Positions 35,001 through 48,229 of a stretch of DNA of 64,000 nucleotides are shown one piece after another. Position 1 is the first letter of the stretch. Each line of letters starts with the position of its first letter. The notes beneath the pieces are model-generated. The model had not been told where the DNA came from and searched no databases. It saw nothing but the letters and a program-made list of their open reading frames with translations. The position numbers and the translations under genes were made by a program. The DNA comes from Oxytricha trifallax (Eukaryota > Ciliophora > Spirotrichea > Sporadotrichida > Oxytrichidae), in NCBI GenBank assembly GCA_000711775.1, contig ARYC01000258.1, forward strand, positions 1 to 64,000. Direction: 5' to 3'.

Positions 35001-37125
35001 AAATTTTTATAATGTCTCTATAATTTTATTATTATTTTTATAAATGTTTACTTTTCATAAAACCAAATACCTTTTTTGGGGTTTTTATTTGCTTGCATAC
35101 TTTAGTTAAAAAACTTTTATGTTATATGCTTTTTATTTTATATTCCATTGAAATCTGACTCTACTTAATGACTAATAGGTATATAGAGTTATTAAGATTT
35201 AGGTTCCTCTTTTAAAATTTTGTTTATTCCTTCGGATTTCACTTAATTGTAGAAAAATTCTTTCTTTTATTAAAGAGGTTGCACTTGATTCTTCTTGTGT
35301 TTCAATTATATATAACTAACGAATATTTAGAACATAAATTAGATATATAAGTTTTTATTTAATTTTAATTATTTCACTTTCTAATTTTTAAGGCTATCGA
35401 TATTCTTTTTATTAAGTATCGGGAGGCAGCAGCATTATTATTTTTAAATTAAAACATTTTTTAAAACAGCTTGTCATTGTTATAATAATTTATAGTATTA
35501 ATTGTTTAGACCTTAATAAATTTGTGATTAATTTATTAGTAAGTATACGACAGAACCCCCCATTACTAATATCCCTCTATTCGACAGTATCTATCCAAAG
35601 TGCTTCTACCATCCCATCAAAAGTACCACAATTCACAGTACCCTACCCCTTATCCTTATTATCTTTTTTAATTACAATTATTTTTAGAATACTTTTTACT
35701 CAAAATGTGAAAGTCCATTTTTATAATTCAAAACTACTATTTTAAACATAATTTGAAAATTTTGTAATTATAATTTTGTTTGTATTTTTATATTCAACAT
35801 TTATAAACTTATTCTTCTTCTTTTAATTTAATTAAATAAAAAGTTTTTCAAATTATGTGCTCTTTATCACAGTATATAGTTAAAAATAATGTGTTTATTC
35901 TATACATTCTATGTAGATTGATATGATTGAAAATAAATAAAAATGTTTTTAAATAATAAATTATTAGCAAAATAAAATAATTAAATTGTTATTTTTCAAG
36001 TTAAGGTAAACTAATATTAATTCTCAAATTACATTATTTTTAATATAAGGCAAATGTATATTTTTTTTAAAGTAAATTTATAAATAAGGGATAAGTGGTG
36101 TATGGATATTTGATAGAAGAAAAAAAATTAGATTATAATCATAGATAAAGTAAAAGAGTATATAAGGGGAACTAGGCAGTCTCTTTCAGTAAAGTAAGTA
36201 TTATTAAAGTAGGTATATTTCAATAAATGATTAACTTATACAAATTTTTATTTATAGTAATTATTTATTTTGCTTATTTCTAAAAGGAATTTAAAATTTT
36301 TTCAATATACATCTATTTTTCAAAATATATTTGAAATTACTAAAAAAAATATTTTTATATAATTGTAATATTTTATTGAATTAACAACTTAAAGCAATAA
36401 TTTCTGAATATTAATCTCAGAAAATTTTTACAAACAACAAAAAATTATATATTTTTGCAAAAAATCTATGACACAACCAACAGAAAAACTGAATATAAAA
36501 TTTTAATATTTTAATAGCTTTTTTGAATTTATTAAAGCAATATCAATAAAATATTTTATTACCTGAACACGATTTAAACTTTTTTAATTTAACTATAAAA
36601 TTTAATAAATATCCACTTTAATATACTAATATTTATATTTGTATTTGCAAATATCTAAATCATTTCTTTACTATATCTATATATAATAAAGAATCTAATT
36701 TTTGAAATTAATAAGAAAATATATTTTAAACCTAAGATACTTTTAATGAATTTTTGGACCATTAATTTTGTTTAAATTAAATTTCTTTTGCTATATATTA
36801 TGTAGAAAATGTTTGCAAATATTTTAATCTTTAATTTTTTGATTTTAGTTAAAATTTATAGGTATTTTTTAACTTATATCCTTATAAAGCAGATATATTC
36901 TTTAAGCAGCAATAATTTTATTAAATAAAAATCAAATTTTAGAAAGATAAATCTAAGAGAGAAAATAATTACATTATGATAAATAAAAATAAGTTATATA
37001 TATTATTGAAATAATAAGGAGGGTATATACTGAAGACTAAGTGCAATGAATAAATAAAAACTATTCTTTAATGATTTATTAATTAATTATAATTTTTCTA
37101 CAAAATTACCTTCCATTTCAAATAT
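32036..37125. other. AT-rich, largely gene-free DNA
   Basis: About 5 kb of low-GC sequence. A mild islet at 36090-36215 reads as peptide on the plus strand but is unconvincing. The frame at 35524-35745 is not supported by GC or composition. No long repeats are seen. Confidence 0.45.
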
Positions 37126-37127
37126 CG

Positions 37128-37490
37128 GTATGCACTATAAGAATAGTAATGCTACAGGTAAAATTAGTAAGTTACTAAGATAGATTATATAAAGAGGCTT
37201 AATTTAAGTAATTGATTGAGTTATTAGATTTTAAATGTAAACTCTCTTTAGTATAATATTTATTACATCATAAAATTATTTATTTTTTAGGAAAATCTAC
37301 TGAGATTACTTGCAGGTAAAGCCTTATAGAATCTGTGCGTTCTTTTAAGTTGGACAGCCTGCCATACTCTTGTCAACTAGTTTCCTGATCAAGATCAGAT
37401 GATTATAATAATTTTTTATAGAATCATACTGGAAAACATTCTTCTGTAAAACAAAAATGAAATTTTATAAGTTGTTTCTAAAATATTTTT
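37128..37490 (+). other. Coding-like islet, possibly two exons
   Basis: Two GC-richer patches. The first (from ATG about 37129) reads HYKNSNATGKISKLL; it contains CAGGTAAAA, which could be a splice donor. The second begins after TTTTTTAG at 37290 and reads ENLLRLLAGKALQNLCVLLS and onward through a Pro/Asp/Gln turn to about 37480; that frame is TGA-free to 37600. The composition is protein-like but the family is unknown. It may be an exon pair, a macronuclear-destined segment or chance. Confidence 0.28.
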
Positions 37491-38029
37491 TTAAATATAT
37501 AGAGAGAAAAATATAGATATTATTAAAGTTTTAATTAATAATTGTACTTATTAATATCTTAGTTATAATTAATCAAAAATGGTTAATTAAAAATTATGTT
37601 GAATCTTTTAGCAGTTCATATAGATATGTTTTTACATAGCGACTTATTTCATAAAGGGGTCTATTTTCTAATTTCAATAAATGATATAATATTTTATTTA
37701 AGTAATCAATCAAATATTAATTTATTATGAAAATTTGTTATGATGATTCTACTATAAATATATAAGTAATATTTTAATTTGAAAAATCTTTTTTAAAAAA
37801 TTTAATCAATATATAGTTTATAAAAATTATAAGCTGTAAAAAATAATTACTATTTCTAAATTTAGAAAATTAAAAATTCTTACCAATAAAGATTATTTCT
37901 ATAAATTATAAATAATATGTTTCCTTATTTCCAATTTTTGAAGGGCACTATTATTTATGATAAATATCTCTTAATATATTGGATGTGATGATTTCAATAA
38001 ATACTAATAATGCTTAGTACAATTATTGA

Positions 38030-38415
38030 AGGATAATTTCGAAATTGGGAAATTAATTATATTTATATCATTAATAAATAAAATTATTGGCAGTTAAAGT
38101 TGGCCAATTTAAACGATCTAAGGCTCATTCGATAAAGATTTTAAAATTAGCTTGACATTTTTATTGGCGGGGAGTGAGATAACTTCACTTTAATGTGAGG
38201 GTACAATTTAATGAATTTAATGACGTTTAATTAAAGTCGAGTAAACTCAGGGATGAGATAAAATAATACTTCAATACTAAAGTCTAGCTAATTTTAAATT
38301 CTCTATCGAATGAGCCGAAGATCGTTTAAATTAGCCAACTTTAACTGTCAATAATTTTATTTATTAATAATTTATACATAATTAATTTCCTAGTTTCGAA
38401 TGTTTTCCTACAAAA
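38030..38415. mobile_element. Family-F1 palindromic element, copy c
   Basis: Inverted ends TTGGCAGTTAAAGTTGGCC (about 38090) and its complement near 38331-38350, with GATCTAAGGCTCATTCGAT paired to ATCGAATGAGCCGAAGATC. The arms are partly diverged and the centre (38160-38280) is asymmetric. Outer AT-rich arms extend to about 38030 and 38415. Confidence 0.75.
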
Positions 38416-41400
38416 TATTATTAATAATTTTATTCCTCTTCTAATAAATTATTATTGCTAAAATACAAAAGAATAGGAAATGTTAAATATCAAAAATACA
38501 AAAAACAGTCACAATTTGATAATTGTAAATTATATTTGAGATAATTATAAAAAATGTCAATGTATAAAGAGTATTATTACCCTTATTTTAAAGAAAAATA
38601 CAAACTGATCTTAATTATGACTATTAATAATTTTTATTTATTATTATTTTTCAAAATCATTGTATTTGAGCGAAGCAGGTTTGGTATTTTAGATTGATGA
38701 ATTTTTGTACAGGCTTAGGATTATTATAATTTCACCTTTTTGTAATGCTCTCATCTAGATTTAAGCATGAAGCATTTTAATTTCTGCTAATTCCAGAAAT
38801 TTAATTTTATTTCTCATCTTTTCCTGTTTAATTGCATTGAACTCCAATCTTTAAATATTATGTTTGTGTAAATAAAATAGAATTAGTTGAAAAATGATGA
38901 TATTTTAATTTTATTCCTTACTTCTGCAGTTATGGGCTGAAACCTCTCTGATCCATTTTCATTTTAAAATTTCTAATTATTTTCAGTTTTTATATAGTTA
39001 ATTACAATTTTTAATTTCAAAAAATTCATAAATAATATTTTTAAAATATTAATTTTAATACTTATATCCTATAAGATTCAAACTAAAGTTATATAGAATG
39101 TATTTATAATTTATTCTTAAGCAAGCTTTAATTTATAAATTTTTATATTAATCTAAATCATACTCAAAGCACAATATTAATTAAAAAGTACCATATCTGC
39201 TTACATTGGAAATTATTTTGAAAATATATTAAAGGTTATATTTTATTAATTAGTATCTGATTTCAATAAAATAAATAGACACTATATTATTAATGTCCTT
39301 AATTCCTATTTTTGTTGATGTTAAAAAGATATCTCAATTAATTATAAAATTTACTAAATAATTCTGTTCCTTCAGATAATTGTTAATTGATAACTTTCTT
39401 TTTTTATTTATTTTGATATAAATCCTTAAACCATTTTTTCATATATTATTTAATTTATAATTAATGAGATTATTTATAAATTTAATTTTTTTTAAAAGAT
39501 TTTTAATAACAATCACGTTTTCCTATCACTTAATAACATTATGTATTTTTTAATAAAAAATGCATTTTTATATATAAATTATATTATAATCTAAAATTAA
39601 ATCTCACTAATCAATATGTGGATAAAAATGTGCAAAATAGAGTACATTGAATATATTTAAAAGTTAACCTAACAAAAATAAATTAATATAATGTATAATG
39701 AAATTTAAGTAATACTTTTAAATAAATATTTGGAATAAAGAATCATTTTTAAATAATTGAAATTAAAAGTTTTAATTACAGTTTTATTGTATTCTATTAA
39801 TAAGCAAGTTATTAAAAAACCTTTACTAATAAAATCTGGCTAAAATTAAATTGAATTACCCAATTTAAAATAAAATTAATATTTAAGACAACTATAAATA
39901 TCTATTTATTTTTAATACTTAAATTTTGGTATAAACAACAGAATCTTCTAAATGATACTAAATTTTCTATAATTAAGTTCTTAATTAAAATCTCCAAATA
40001 AATTATGATCAATCATTATTTTGAGATTTATAATTTTTATTGCTTAATGAAATTAATATAATGGCATTAAATTACTATTTTACTCTGGTTAATAATATAC
40101 TTAGGTTATATTGAATTTGAATGTGAGGTGTATTGGTGTTATCATTAAAAATACTCAATATAAATTTAATAACACATATGTATGTAAGCAAAATAATTAT
40201 AAAAAGTTATAACTCAGTAGCTAAAGTTTTGACTTATTATATTCATTAGAGAATCACTTTCTAAGTGAAAAATAAGGGGTATAAATTGACAAATATAAGA
40301 GAAAATGCTTTTATAAAAAATCAAGATAAAATAAATTATTTATGGAAAGCTATCTTAAAATGTTTTTAATGTTAACTATAAATAAGTGTATCTATTTTTA
40401 ATTTTTATCATACTAAAAATAGTCAACAAATTAAAAAAAAATTTTTGAAGTTTACTGTCTATTTAATCTTGAATAAGAAATTGAAAATAAAACTTATTAT
40501 TTTATTATCTGTAAAGTTATCACTAAATTTAATAATTTAAAACTTCATGAGTTATTGGAGATTTTATTTATTATTGAAATTTAATTATCTGAAAAATTAC
40601 AAAAAAGTGTCTCTGTTTTCATATTCTACTTTAATACAATTAATTGTTCCAAAATTATCTTATTAACTTAAATTTATAAATATTTTGCAAATCATAAAGA
40701 AGTTTTAAATTAAATAATGCTTTTAAATTATTTTAAATTCAACGAATAATACTATTCTATTCATTTTAATATACATTTTATTTTTGGTTTTTGCTTTACT
40801 AAACTTATTCATTAGCAATAAAATAACATTTTTAAAAATGTCATACTATTTATAAGAATAGTAGATTTTCTAATATTGTTACTGTAAAACTTAACTAAGA
40901 TGTCTTTAGTAATTAAAAAAAGTAAAATAAAAAAATTAGTAAATTTTAAAAATTAAAAAATTTATCCTAAAATTTTAATAAATTAATTTTATATATTTAT
41001 TATGAAATAGACATTTACATAATTAGGAAGATATGTGTAATGTACTTAAAATTAAAAAATATAATTTTTATTAAAACTTTATCTCCTATAAAAATTCATT
41101 GAGATGAACTACTTTATTATATTATATTTTTTGAACCTAAGTTTCAAATTTTAATTTATCTGCGTCTCTTTTTTTGTTTATTAAAGATGCAATGTTTTGT
41201 GGAATATTTCAAAAAGCATCTTTATTTGGTTTATTGTAAAATTTATATTTGTTTTAAAAATATATAAAAGAATTGATATCTTAAGAATTGCTTATAGCTT
41301 ATAATACTACTAGTCCTTATAATAGAATTAATTTAATAAAATTACAGAATATATTCACTTTATTTTTAATAAGACAAATTTTAAATCCAAAACTTAAAAA

Positions 41401-42950
41401 TTGATTTAAATTGAAATTTCTTATCTTTACAATTTTTTTAAATTTTTAATTTAAGTATGTAAAGACTTGTCAATATCATAATTTCTTTCTTAATAAACAT
41501 TGAACCTTTTATTCAGATATATATTAAAAATATTAAGTTAAACATTTAATTAACTATTCTTATTAAAAATAGTGGTATTGCTAAGGTTATATAACTTTTG
41601 TTGTTTACTAGATCCAAATCTGCAAATTAATACTCAAAATTTCATGGATATTTTAATCAATTTATTTTTAATTAAGCCAAGTATTTACTGATTGTTTCCT
41701 TTATTTTAAGTATGTTTTCCACAATACAAATATATAGAAGCTCTTTTTTTACCTTTTCTTAGAAAAATAATATTTTAATATTTTATAGATCTTTTACTAA
41801 AAATTTTCTAATATGTAATATAATATATTCTAAATTATTTCTAATTACCCTCCTCACTTAAATATATAGGATATATCCTATTATAATATAAAAAGAAAAA
41901 TACACCTTGTTCAAAAAAAACTGAAATTAGGTTTATAAAAAAATAAAATAAAGATTAACTGCCTAAAAAGAAATGATGAGCAAATTAATTGGTTCCCTAT
42001 TAATACCTTATAAAAAATTATAAATTCCAGGAAAATGAGGATGATTAAACTTAAAAGTGAAACATCTTTTCTTTAAACATAAATTTTAAACATCTATTAA
42101 TTATTTTTGACACAATATTATAAAAAAGTTTCCTTTAGGACTCAATTCAAATCTTATTCTATTTTCCCTTATTATCTGATTTTGATTAAATTTAATCAAG
42201 GAGTTTTATTTAACATATTTTCTTGCTTTATTTACACACAACTGGAGTTAAGGGTAACAAAAATAATTTTTAATTTTTAAATTTTAGTTTTTATTTTTAA
42301 TTTTATCTTGATTATAATGGGAATTAATATATAATTAAAGCTTTATATCTAATTTACAATTGATTTATAAATATAAACATAAAAAGGTGAGGAATATTTT
42401 CAATCAAATATATGCAGAAGAAAATAATTAATTAATTTAATTAAATCTGAAACATTAAATTTAAATTTAAGGGTTTTAATTGAACTTTTAAATTATTTAA
42501 TTTTTACACTTACTAATTTTATTATTAATGGTATAACTATTATCGGAGTGATCTTCTTTTTCATACTTATGATATTTAAATTTTGAACATATCATATTTA
42601 TTGATATGGGCAAAAGGAGGAGGGGGAATGAGATTTGTTTGATTAGTTATTTAAATCTTGTCGTGAAATTTTATCATTAAGATAAGATAACTCAACGCTT
42701 GAATTCGATACGGATACAGAGTCTAATGAGCAATGAAATAATTATATTTATTTAGAGCATATTAAATTTAAAAAAGATACTAACCTATTATTTTTTTAAA
42801 AAAATACATTATCATATTATTACTTATTATTATGAAAATAATAAATGACTAAAGCTACTGATGTAACTATTTTTAATATCTTGGATTGTTTATGAGAATT
42901 CTTTTGATAAAGTATAGCATTTCTTCATATTTTCTCTTGCAATAATAATA
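38416..42950. other. AT-rich, gene-free DNA
   Basis: About 4.5 kb of very low GC. Weakly GC-richer patches at 38655-38780 and 42600-42735 are too short to interpret. No long repeats noticed. Confidence 0.5.
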
Positions 42951-42954
42951 TTTA

Positions 42955-43385
42955 TAATATTGCTGTAAAATAAATGATTTGGGAAAATTAAAACTAAATT
43001 AATAATTAATTTATTATAATTAGTGGCATTTAACTTTCTGGAAACCTGAAAAATATGGTACTTGATCGATAGAGAATTCAAAATTAGCTGGACTTTACTA
43101 ATGGCGGTACCCTTCTATCGCATTTATGAAACGAGATTACTAGACTTTAATTTTGGCATTAAATCAACTAAAAGAATCATCCAAAAATTAAAGTCGAGTT
43201 ATCTTGCTCCAGGAATGCAATAAAAGTTTACAGTCAATAGTAAAGTCCAGCTAATTTTAAATTCTCTATCGATCAAGTACCATATTTTCCAGGTTTCCAG
43301 AAAGTTAACTGCCAATAACTATAATAACTTATTATTAATTTTGATTTAATTTTCCCAAATTATTTTTATTTCAGCAATAATAATA
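42955..43385. mobile_element. Family-F1 palindromic element, copy d
   Basis: Same organisation as copy a: GTGGCATTTAACTTTCTGG ... GGTACTTGATCGATAGAGA ... TTAGCTGGACTTTACTA, with complements on the right (to CCAGAAAGTTAACTGCCA at about 43297-43314). The arms match well outside and diverge at the centre. AT-rich outer arms extend on both sides. Confidence 0.82.
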
Positions 43386-43800
43386 TTATAATGATTATGA
43401 TTGTATTATATATTCAATTAAAAATGAAGTCTATATTTAATAAGATTTTTTGTTTTTAAAACTAATGCAACGTTGTCATCAATTAAAATTGGAGTAATGC
43501 TTCTAACTTTTATAAGTTATTTTTCAATGTTAAAGTCTTAAGATATTTTATTAACTAAATCATTTGTCTCAGAAGCTATCATTATAAAACTAAATATTTT
43601 AGTGAAAAAAGTATTGCTTTAATTAAAAATAAATCATGTTCAATTAATTTTGTTTTTGAGTTTAAAATTTAGTGGTTTATGTTTTGTTGCATTTTAATTC
43701 TTTCGAATATTTCCTTTGATATTGAAGTTCAATATTTTCTCCTATAAATATAGTAAATTATTTTATAATTTTTAAAAATCACTTAAATAATTATAGTATA
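43386..43800. other. AT-rich spacer
   Basis: No feature seen between the F1 copy and TBE-C. Confidence 0.5.
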
Positions 43801-43875
43801 GACTCAAAACCCCAAAACCCTTGAAGTTGTTTAATTGAGTTTTGAATGATAAAAATTAGTAATTAAAGTGAATAT

Positions 43876-44928
43876 ATGCGAGGTTTAGGGTGAGTTTATG
43901 ACAGTGAGTATATAGATTTATTGTTTAAGCTACGTTTTTTATTAGATGATTATAGTGATCAACTTAAGCGTATTCTAAATTACACATCTACACCAAGGCT
44001 GCTCCACAATTCTCCTGCAACTGTGAGGTCTCACCGTCTATTAGCATTGAATTTAAAGAAAAAGCATCTTAATTCTAAGCCTAAGAGACCTTTAAAATTT
44101 TAGCAGCATTACATTGATTATCTTATTAATGATTAGACTCTTAAATAATGGGCTCATTTCATTCTAGCACAGAGGGCTGTGATGTTTCATCGCAAAAATC
44201 CTGAGATTCACATCTCTGCTTATTTGGTAGCTTACATGTATATATAAAAGAATGAAATATATTACAAGACAGTCAATCGTATTAAGAGAGTCATTGACTT
44301 TAGAATTCCATTTTATAAGTATAATTTAAATTATTTTCGATTAAAATCGTAGGGTTTAATAGCATGATATAAAGTTCATACACGCTGATGAGCAGTATTC
44401 ACCTTTAATACCTTTAACCGAGATCTTTGGTAAAAAAGTTACAGCAACATAGAAGTTTATGATTAAAAATTAAGGTTTAAACCCATGCGATTCTTGGTGG
44501 AATCAGTGAAGAAATTGGCCTTTAGACTTATGTTATTTTCACCTTCACTCCAAAAAGACTGAATAATATATTAAGTTCTTACAATAACTAATAAGAGACA
44601 AATACAGTGACCAAGAGATTTTATTATTCGTTGATAACTTGTCGGGTTATTAAATCAAAGACTCAAAGAATGAATATGAGAGACTAAAAGTAATATCTGT
44701 ATTTAATGATCTCTACTGTCCTCAGTTCAATGGAATCAAATTATATTGTGAGTTTTTTAAAGGTCATTATAATAATTGCTGCCTTACCATATAATGCATG
44801 ATTTAAAGATTGATACAGTAAATTTTATTAAGAGTGCTGCTAAAAGAGACAGCGATTATAAAGCTAAAGTTTGCGCAAGAGAAGGGATATTTTGTGTTTA
44901 AAAATAAGTATTATATTCAATTGAATGA
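43876..44928 (+). pseudogene. TBE-C transposase pseudogene
   Basis: Collinear with the intact TBE-B transposase. The sixth codon is TGA where TBE-B has TCA (after MRGLG). Readable sequence (FKLRFLLDDYSDQLKRILNY...) continues to about 44320, then the frame is lost and regained several times. The first catalytic Asp (GCTGATGAG near 44396) and the second (GTTGATAAC near 44630) are still visible, but the catalytic Glu codon is AAA at 44738-44740, giving NGIKLYC instead of NGIELYW. The element cannot encode an active enzyme. Confidence 0.88.
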
Positions 44929-44939
44929 ATAAATTCGTT

Positions 44940-45560
44940 TATAAAACAAGCTCATTTGGCTTCTATTTTTTCTCTTAAGTCTTGATTGGGCCTATTTTTC
45001 TTTTCTTATTGGAAGTATGTCTTGTGTGACTTTTATAAATCTTTGAAGAATAATTTACTCCATTTATGCTTTACTTGATAATTTATGTATTTTTTTAATT
45101 TGCTACTTTCTTTTATCAAATATATCGCAGCGCCAGGTTTTTTTTTAAATAAAATTAGATCACTAAGCTTAATAGAGATTTATGGATGCTTCTGCCTTTC
45201 CTACAACCAGGAGAGTAACTAATTTTAATTCCTTGCTTCTCATTTTTCTTCAGGGGAGATGCAATAGCGTTTATTGTGAGCTTCTTAAACTACCCCATTT
45301 AAGCACTCAAGTTTCAAAGTTCTAAGGACGCCAAAAAAGAACTTACTCTTTGGCATCCTATTAAAGGGTTGCAGCTTTGATGGAAGATAGAGCAACATCA
45401 TGATCACTCACAGCATCATTATATAAATTTGTTACTGATATTTAGAGTAGGAAGGTTTCTCATCATCTTTATTAGATTAGAGTAGTCTTAATAACTTTTT
45501 CTCTTCCCTTAGTGATTCTTAGAATCAGATTTTGTTCCTTCCTGAGTTGGCAAGAACAAT
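44940..45560 (-). pseudogene. TBE-C 22 kD ORF remnant
   Basis: Reverse-complement sequence aligns with the TBE-B 22 kD gene along most of its length (for example AATATCAGTAACAAATTTAT and CTTCCATCAAAGCTGCA against TBE-B 1760-1835, and AAGATTTATAAAAGTCA against 2147-2166). Numerous indels prevent any long frame. It is convergent with the transposase, as in TBE-B. Confidence 0.7.
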
Positions 45561-45702
45561 CCAACTATGGTAGTATATTAATATTAGTTAAAATTTTTTC
45601 TTGCTAAGATAATTATCTATAGAGGTCTTCTTTTTTACTTCGAAATTATCTATTAAATTTTGAAACTTAATTATTTTAATTGCATCATTCATAGACTCCA
45701 TC

Positions 45703-45906
45703 TTGTTTCCTCTTTCTAGAAATGTTAACAAATTTAAAATTATGGATATCCATTCTAAGTTTATTAAAATCTTACTAATAAATAGGGAGATACTACTGGA
45801 GGACAGCACTGAAAAGTTATGCAGAGAAGCATTGAAAAACTTGCTCCAAGTTTCACAGATTGATTTACATTTTAATCAATTTATTTCGATAAAATTGCTC
45901 CTATAA
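45703..45906 (+). pseudogene. TBE-C 57 kD ORF, N-terminal fragment
   Basis: Encodes MDIHSKFIKILL and ~45 further residues homologous to TBE-B 1289-1473, then loses similarity at the codons for KLLL. Zinc-finger and kinase parts are absent from TBE-C. The remaining 46075-46430 is AT-rich. Confidence 0.65.
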
Positions 45907-45926
45907 ATATAATGTTTAATTATTTT

Positions 45927-46068
45927 AGGAAGTCCTCAAAATTAATTTCAAACTTAATAAGGAGTTAAATTTTAAGGTTAAAACTTAATTAGGAGCAAAT
46001 TAAATTAAAAGAATTTTAATAACTTTATATCCAAATTAAGTTCAGACTTGATTTGGAGGACCTCCTTG
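45927..46068. repeat. Small inverted-repeat insertion inside TBE-C
   Basis: GGAAGTCCTCAAAATTAATT at the left pairs imperfectly with AAGTTCAGACTTGATTTGGAGGACCTCC at the right over about 35 bases, enclosing ~70 AT-rich bases. It lies where homology to the 57 kD gene stops, so it may mark a small MITE or the scar of a deletion. Confidence 0.45.
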
Positions 46069-46734
46069 AGAAACAAAACTTCAATAGGAATATTTTAATT
46101 TACTAAATTATATATTATTCTCGCAAAATATTTCAAATTACAGCCATTTATTTTACTTTATTTTCCTTACCTCTCAGGAAAAAAATATACTAGATTGTTT
46201 ATTGCTCTATTTTTATAGAGTATATGCATGAATATTTTTCATTATTATAATAAAATTTATCAGTAAAATAAATGAGAGCTAATTTCTTAAGATGAGCTGT
46301 ATTACTTTAATCATACCAATAAGAATTATCATTCCAGCAACCAAGAAAAGTAGAGACTAGAGACAACTCTAAACTAGTGTGTGAAATTTTTATTAAAAAA
46401 AACTCACTTGATTTAATTTCTTAAATTACTAATATTTAAACATTAAACTGCAACATAAATCCTAATAAAACCTTAATAAGCATGCGTTAATTGCAGCCTT
46501 TTATTATTCAAAAACTCAATCAAACAACTTAAGGGGTTTCGAGGTTTTGAATGAATGGAGAATGAAATGATGTTTTCATGTTAATCATTCTATTATTTCT
46601 AATATTAATAATTTTTTGAACTTTATTTTGCGAGATAAGCTTCATTAGATGGTATGTTTTAGCTTAATATTTAAAATAGATAAATATTAATATTACTGAA
46701 ATATTATATAATAATTAAAATAATATAATGTTTT

Positions 46735-47259
46735 GGGTCTTTTCTCCATAAGAATTTAACTAAGCGACATCCTATTAGCAAATAATATACCATATATTTA
46801 TAAGAAATTTTAAATGTGTAAATAATTGAGAAAATTGAGGAAATAATCAATAATTTATATAAAAACATAAGCACTCTAAAAAATAAGTTTTTTGAGATTA
46901 TTTCTATTAATGATATTCCAACTTTGAATCAGCTTAGTAGACATTTATTCCATCAATTTTAGCCTCATTTTTATCCGGACATTGAAAAACATCATGCTTG
47001 TCCATTTTTATATTCTTTTTATTTTCAAATATCTTTAGTGGTGAGCCTAACATAGATGAAAAATCTGAGAACTTGCAATTTAAAAAGATTGATAACAGAT
47101 TTCAAATACTATAAAAACGGTATTTTTTAGGGGTGTTGGCTAAAATTTTAAATATCAATTTTGAATAAATAAATTAATTATTAATTAGATTTCATTTTAA
47201 TTTTTTGCAATGATTCAAGCATAGAAAAAATTTGGGTGCACTATTTTAAATTTTTATGA
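46735..47259 (+). other. Coding-like islet beside TBE-C
   Basis: One frame is TGA-free from 46555, three bases after an in-frame TGA at the edge of TBE-C, to TGA 47257-47259. Between about 46735 and 47145 it reads as protein (IIEKIEEIINNLYKNISTLK, then DIPTLNQLSRHLFHQFQPHF, then FKYYKNGIFQGCW). No ATG is near the start and no family is recognised. Chance of such a run is a few percent per frame, so this is suggestive only. Confidence 0.3.
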
Positions 47260-48229
47260 TAAAAGAGATATAACTACTTTCTATTTAGAAGAGTATTCAA
47301 ACAAAAAAATATCCTTATATAAATTGCGGAATCAATCAGAAAACTCAACGTATGTTATAATTTTGAGGACCTAATTTAAATTAAAAAATTTCAATGACTT
47401 TAAAAATCTATTAATTTAATTTTATAAATCAATAATATCCTACAATTACCTTAGTATTTTTTTATATAAAATTGCTAGGAGATTCATTATGATGATAAAG
47501 TGGACTTTTTGAAATTTATAAATAATAATACTCAATTTTTCATTTAATAAATTGTATTGTTCCTTGTTGATAAGCCTTTAGAATATAAAGAAAATTAAGG
47601 TTAAAACAACTTTAATTTTATATATATTAATTTACCAATCATAAAAATAATAAAATTAAGGTGAGTCACTAACTATTATATGTCTTTTAGGAGCTACTTT
47701 GTTCGATTTATGATTTTTATTAATGTCAGCAAGCTTTTTATTATTATCTGTTTGCTAAGACACTATGTTACTCTTGTTGTTAATTCTATTATTTTTTTAT
47801 TCCGATTCTAATGGGTTATTAATATATTAAAAATATATAAGAGCTAAAATTTGTCAAGTTTAATTTGATTTTATAAGTGATTTTTTAATTATAAAATAAA
47901 TTTATTCAATAAATTTCTTAAATAGTAAATTAATTTTATTTATTTTTTTTATAATTTGAATATTGGAGAGTTCAAACACTGATTGATTCTTAGTGTCTAT
48001 CTGTAATACTTTTGTTTACTTTTTGAATGATAGTGAAGGGAGACAGCATAACTTTTTTAATTTATTATTTAAAAAATAATCTTATTTTAAATTATCAATT
48101 AAAGCAAGATGTTTTATTTTAAGAATCGCTTTTATTTGCAAAATTTCAAATTAATTGAATATAAGTTATATGATTCATGTAATTGTAGTATATTATTTTT
48201 ATAACTTCAATTAATTGCATTTTTAATTG
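47260..48229. other. AT-rich, gene-free DNA
   Basis: No supported gene or long repeat. Confidence 0.5.

Larger units (their letters stand above)
43805..46549 (+). mobile_element. TBE-C: decayed telomere-bearing element (2.75 kb)
   Basis: Left tip CAAAACCCCAAAACCC at 43805-43820, preceded by ACT; right tip GGGGTTTCGAGGTTTTG at 46533-46549, followed by AAT. Both flanks fit ANT, but they are not identical, so the duplication has mutated or one end was replaced. The tip regions are inverted copies over about 50-60 bases (shared TTGAAGTTGTTTAATTGAG-type sequence). Inside are a dead transposase (plus), a 22 kD remnant (minus), and only the first ~65 codons of the 57 kD gene (plus). Most of the 57 kD gene is missing, hence the short length. 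Confidence 0.88.

Noticed and set aside
35524..35745. 73-codon plus-strand ORF
   Set aside because: No GC rise beyond a short C-rich patch, no start codon, no recognisable sequence.
45588..45809. 73-codon minus-strand ORF in TBE-C
   Set aside because: Antisense to the conserved 57 kD N-terminal fragment; the plus-strand reading is supported by its homologue in TBE-B.
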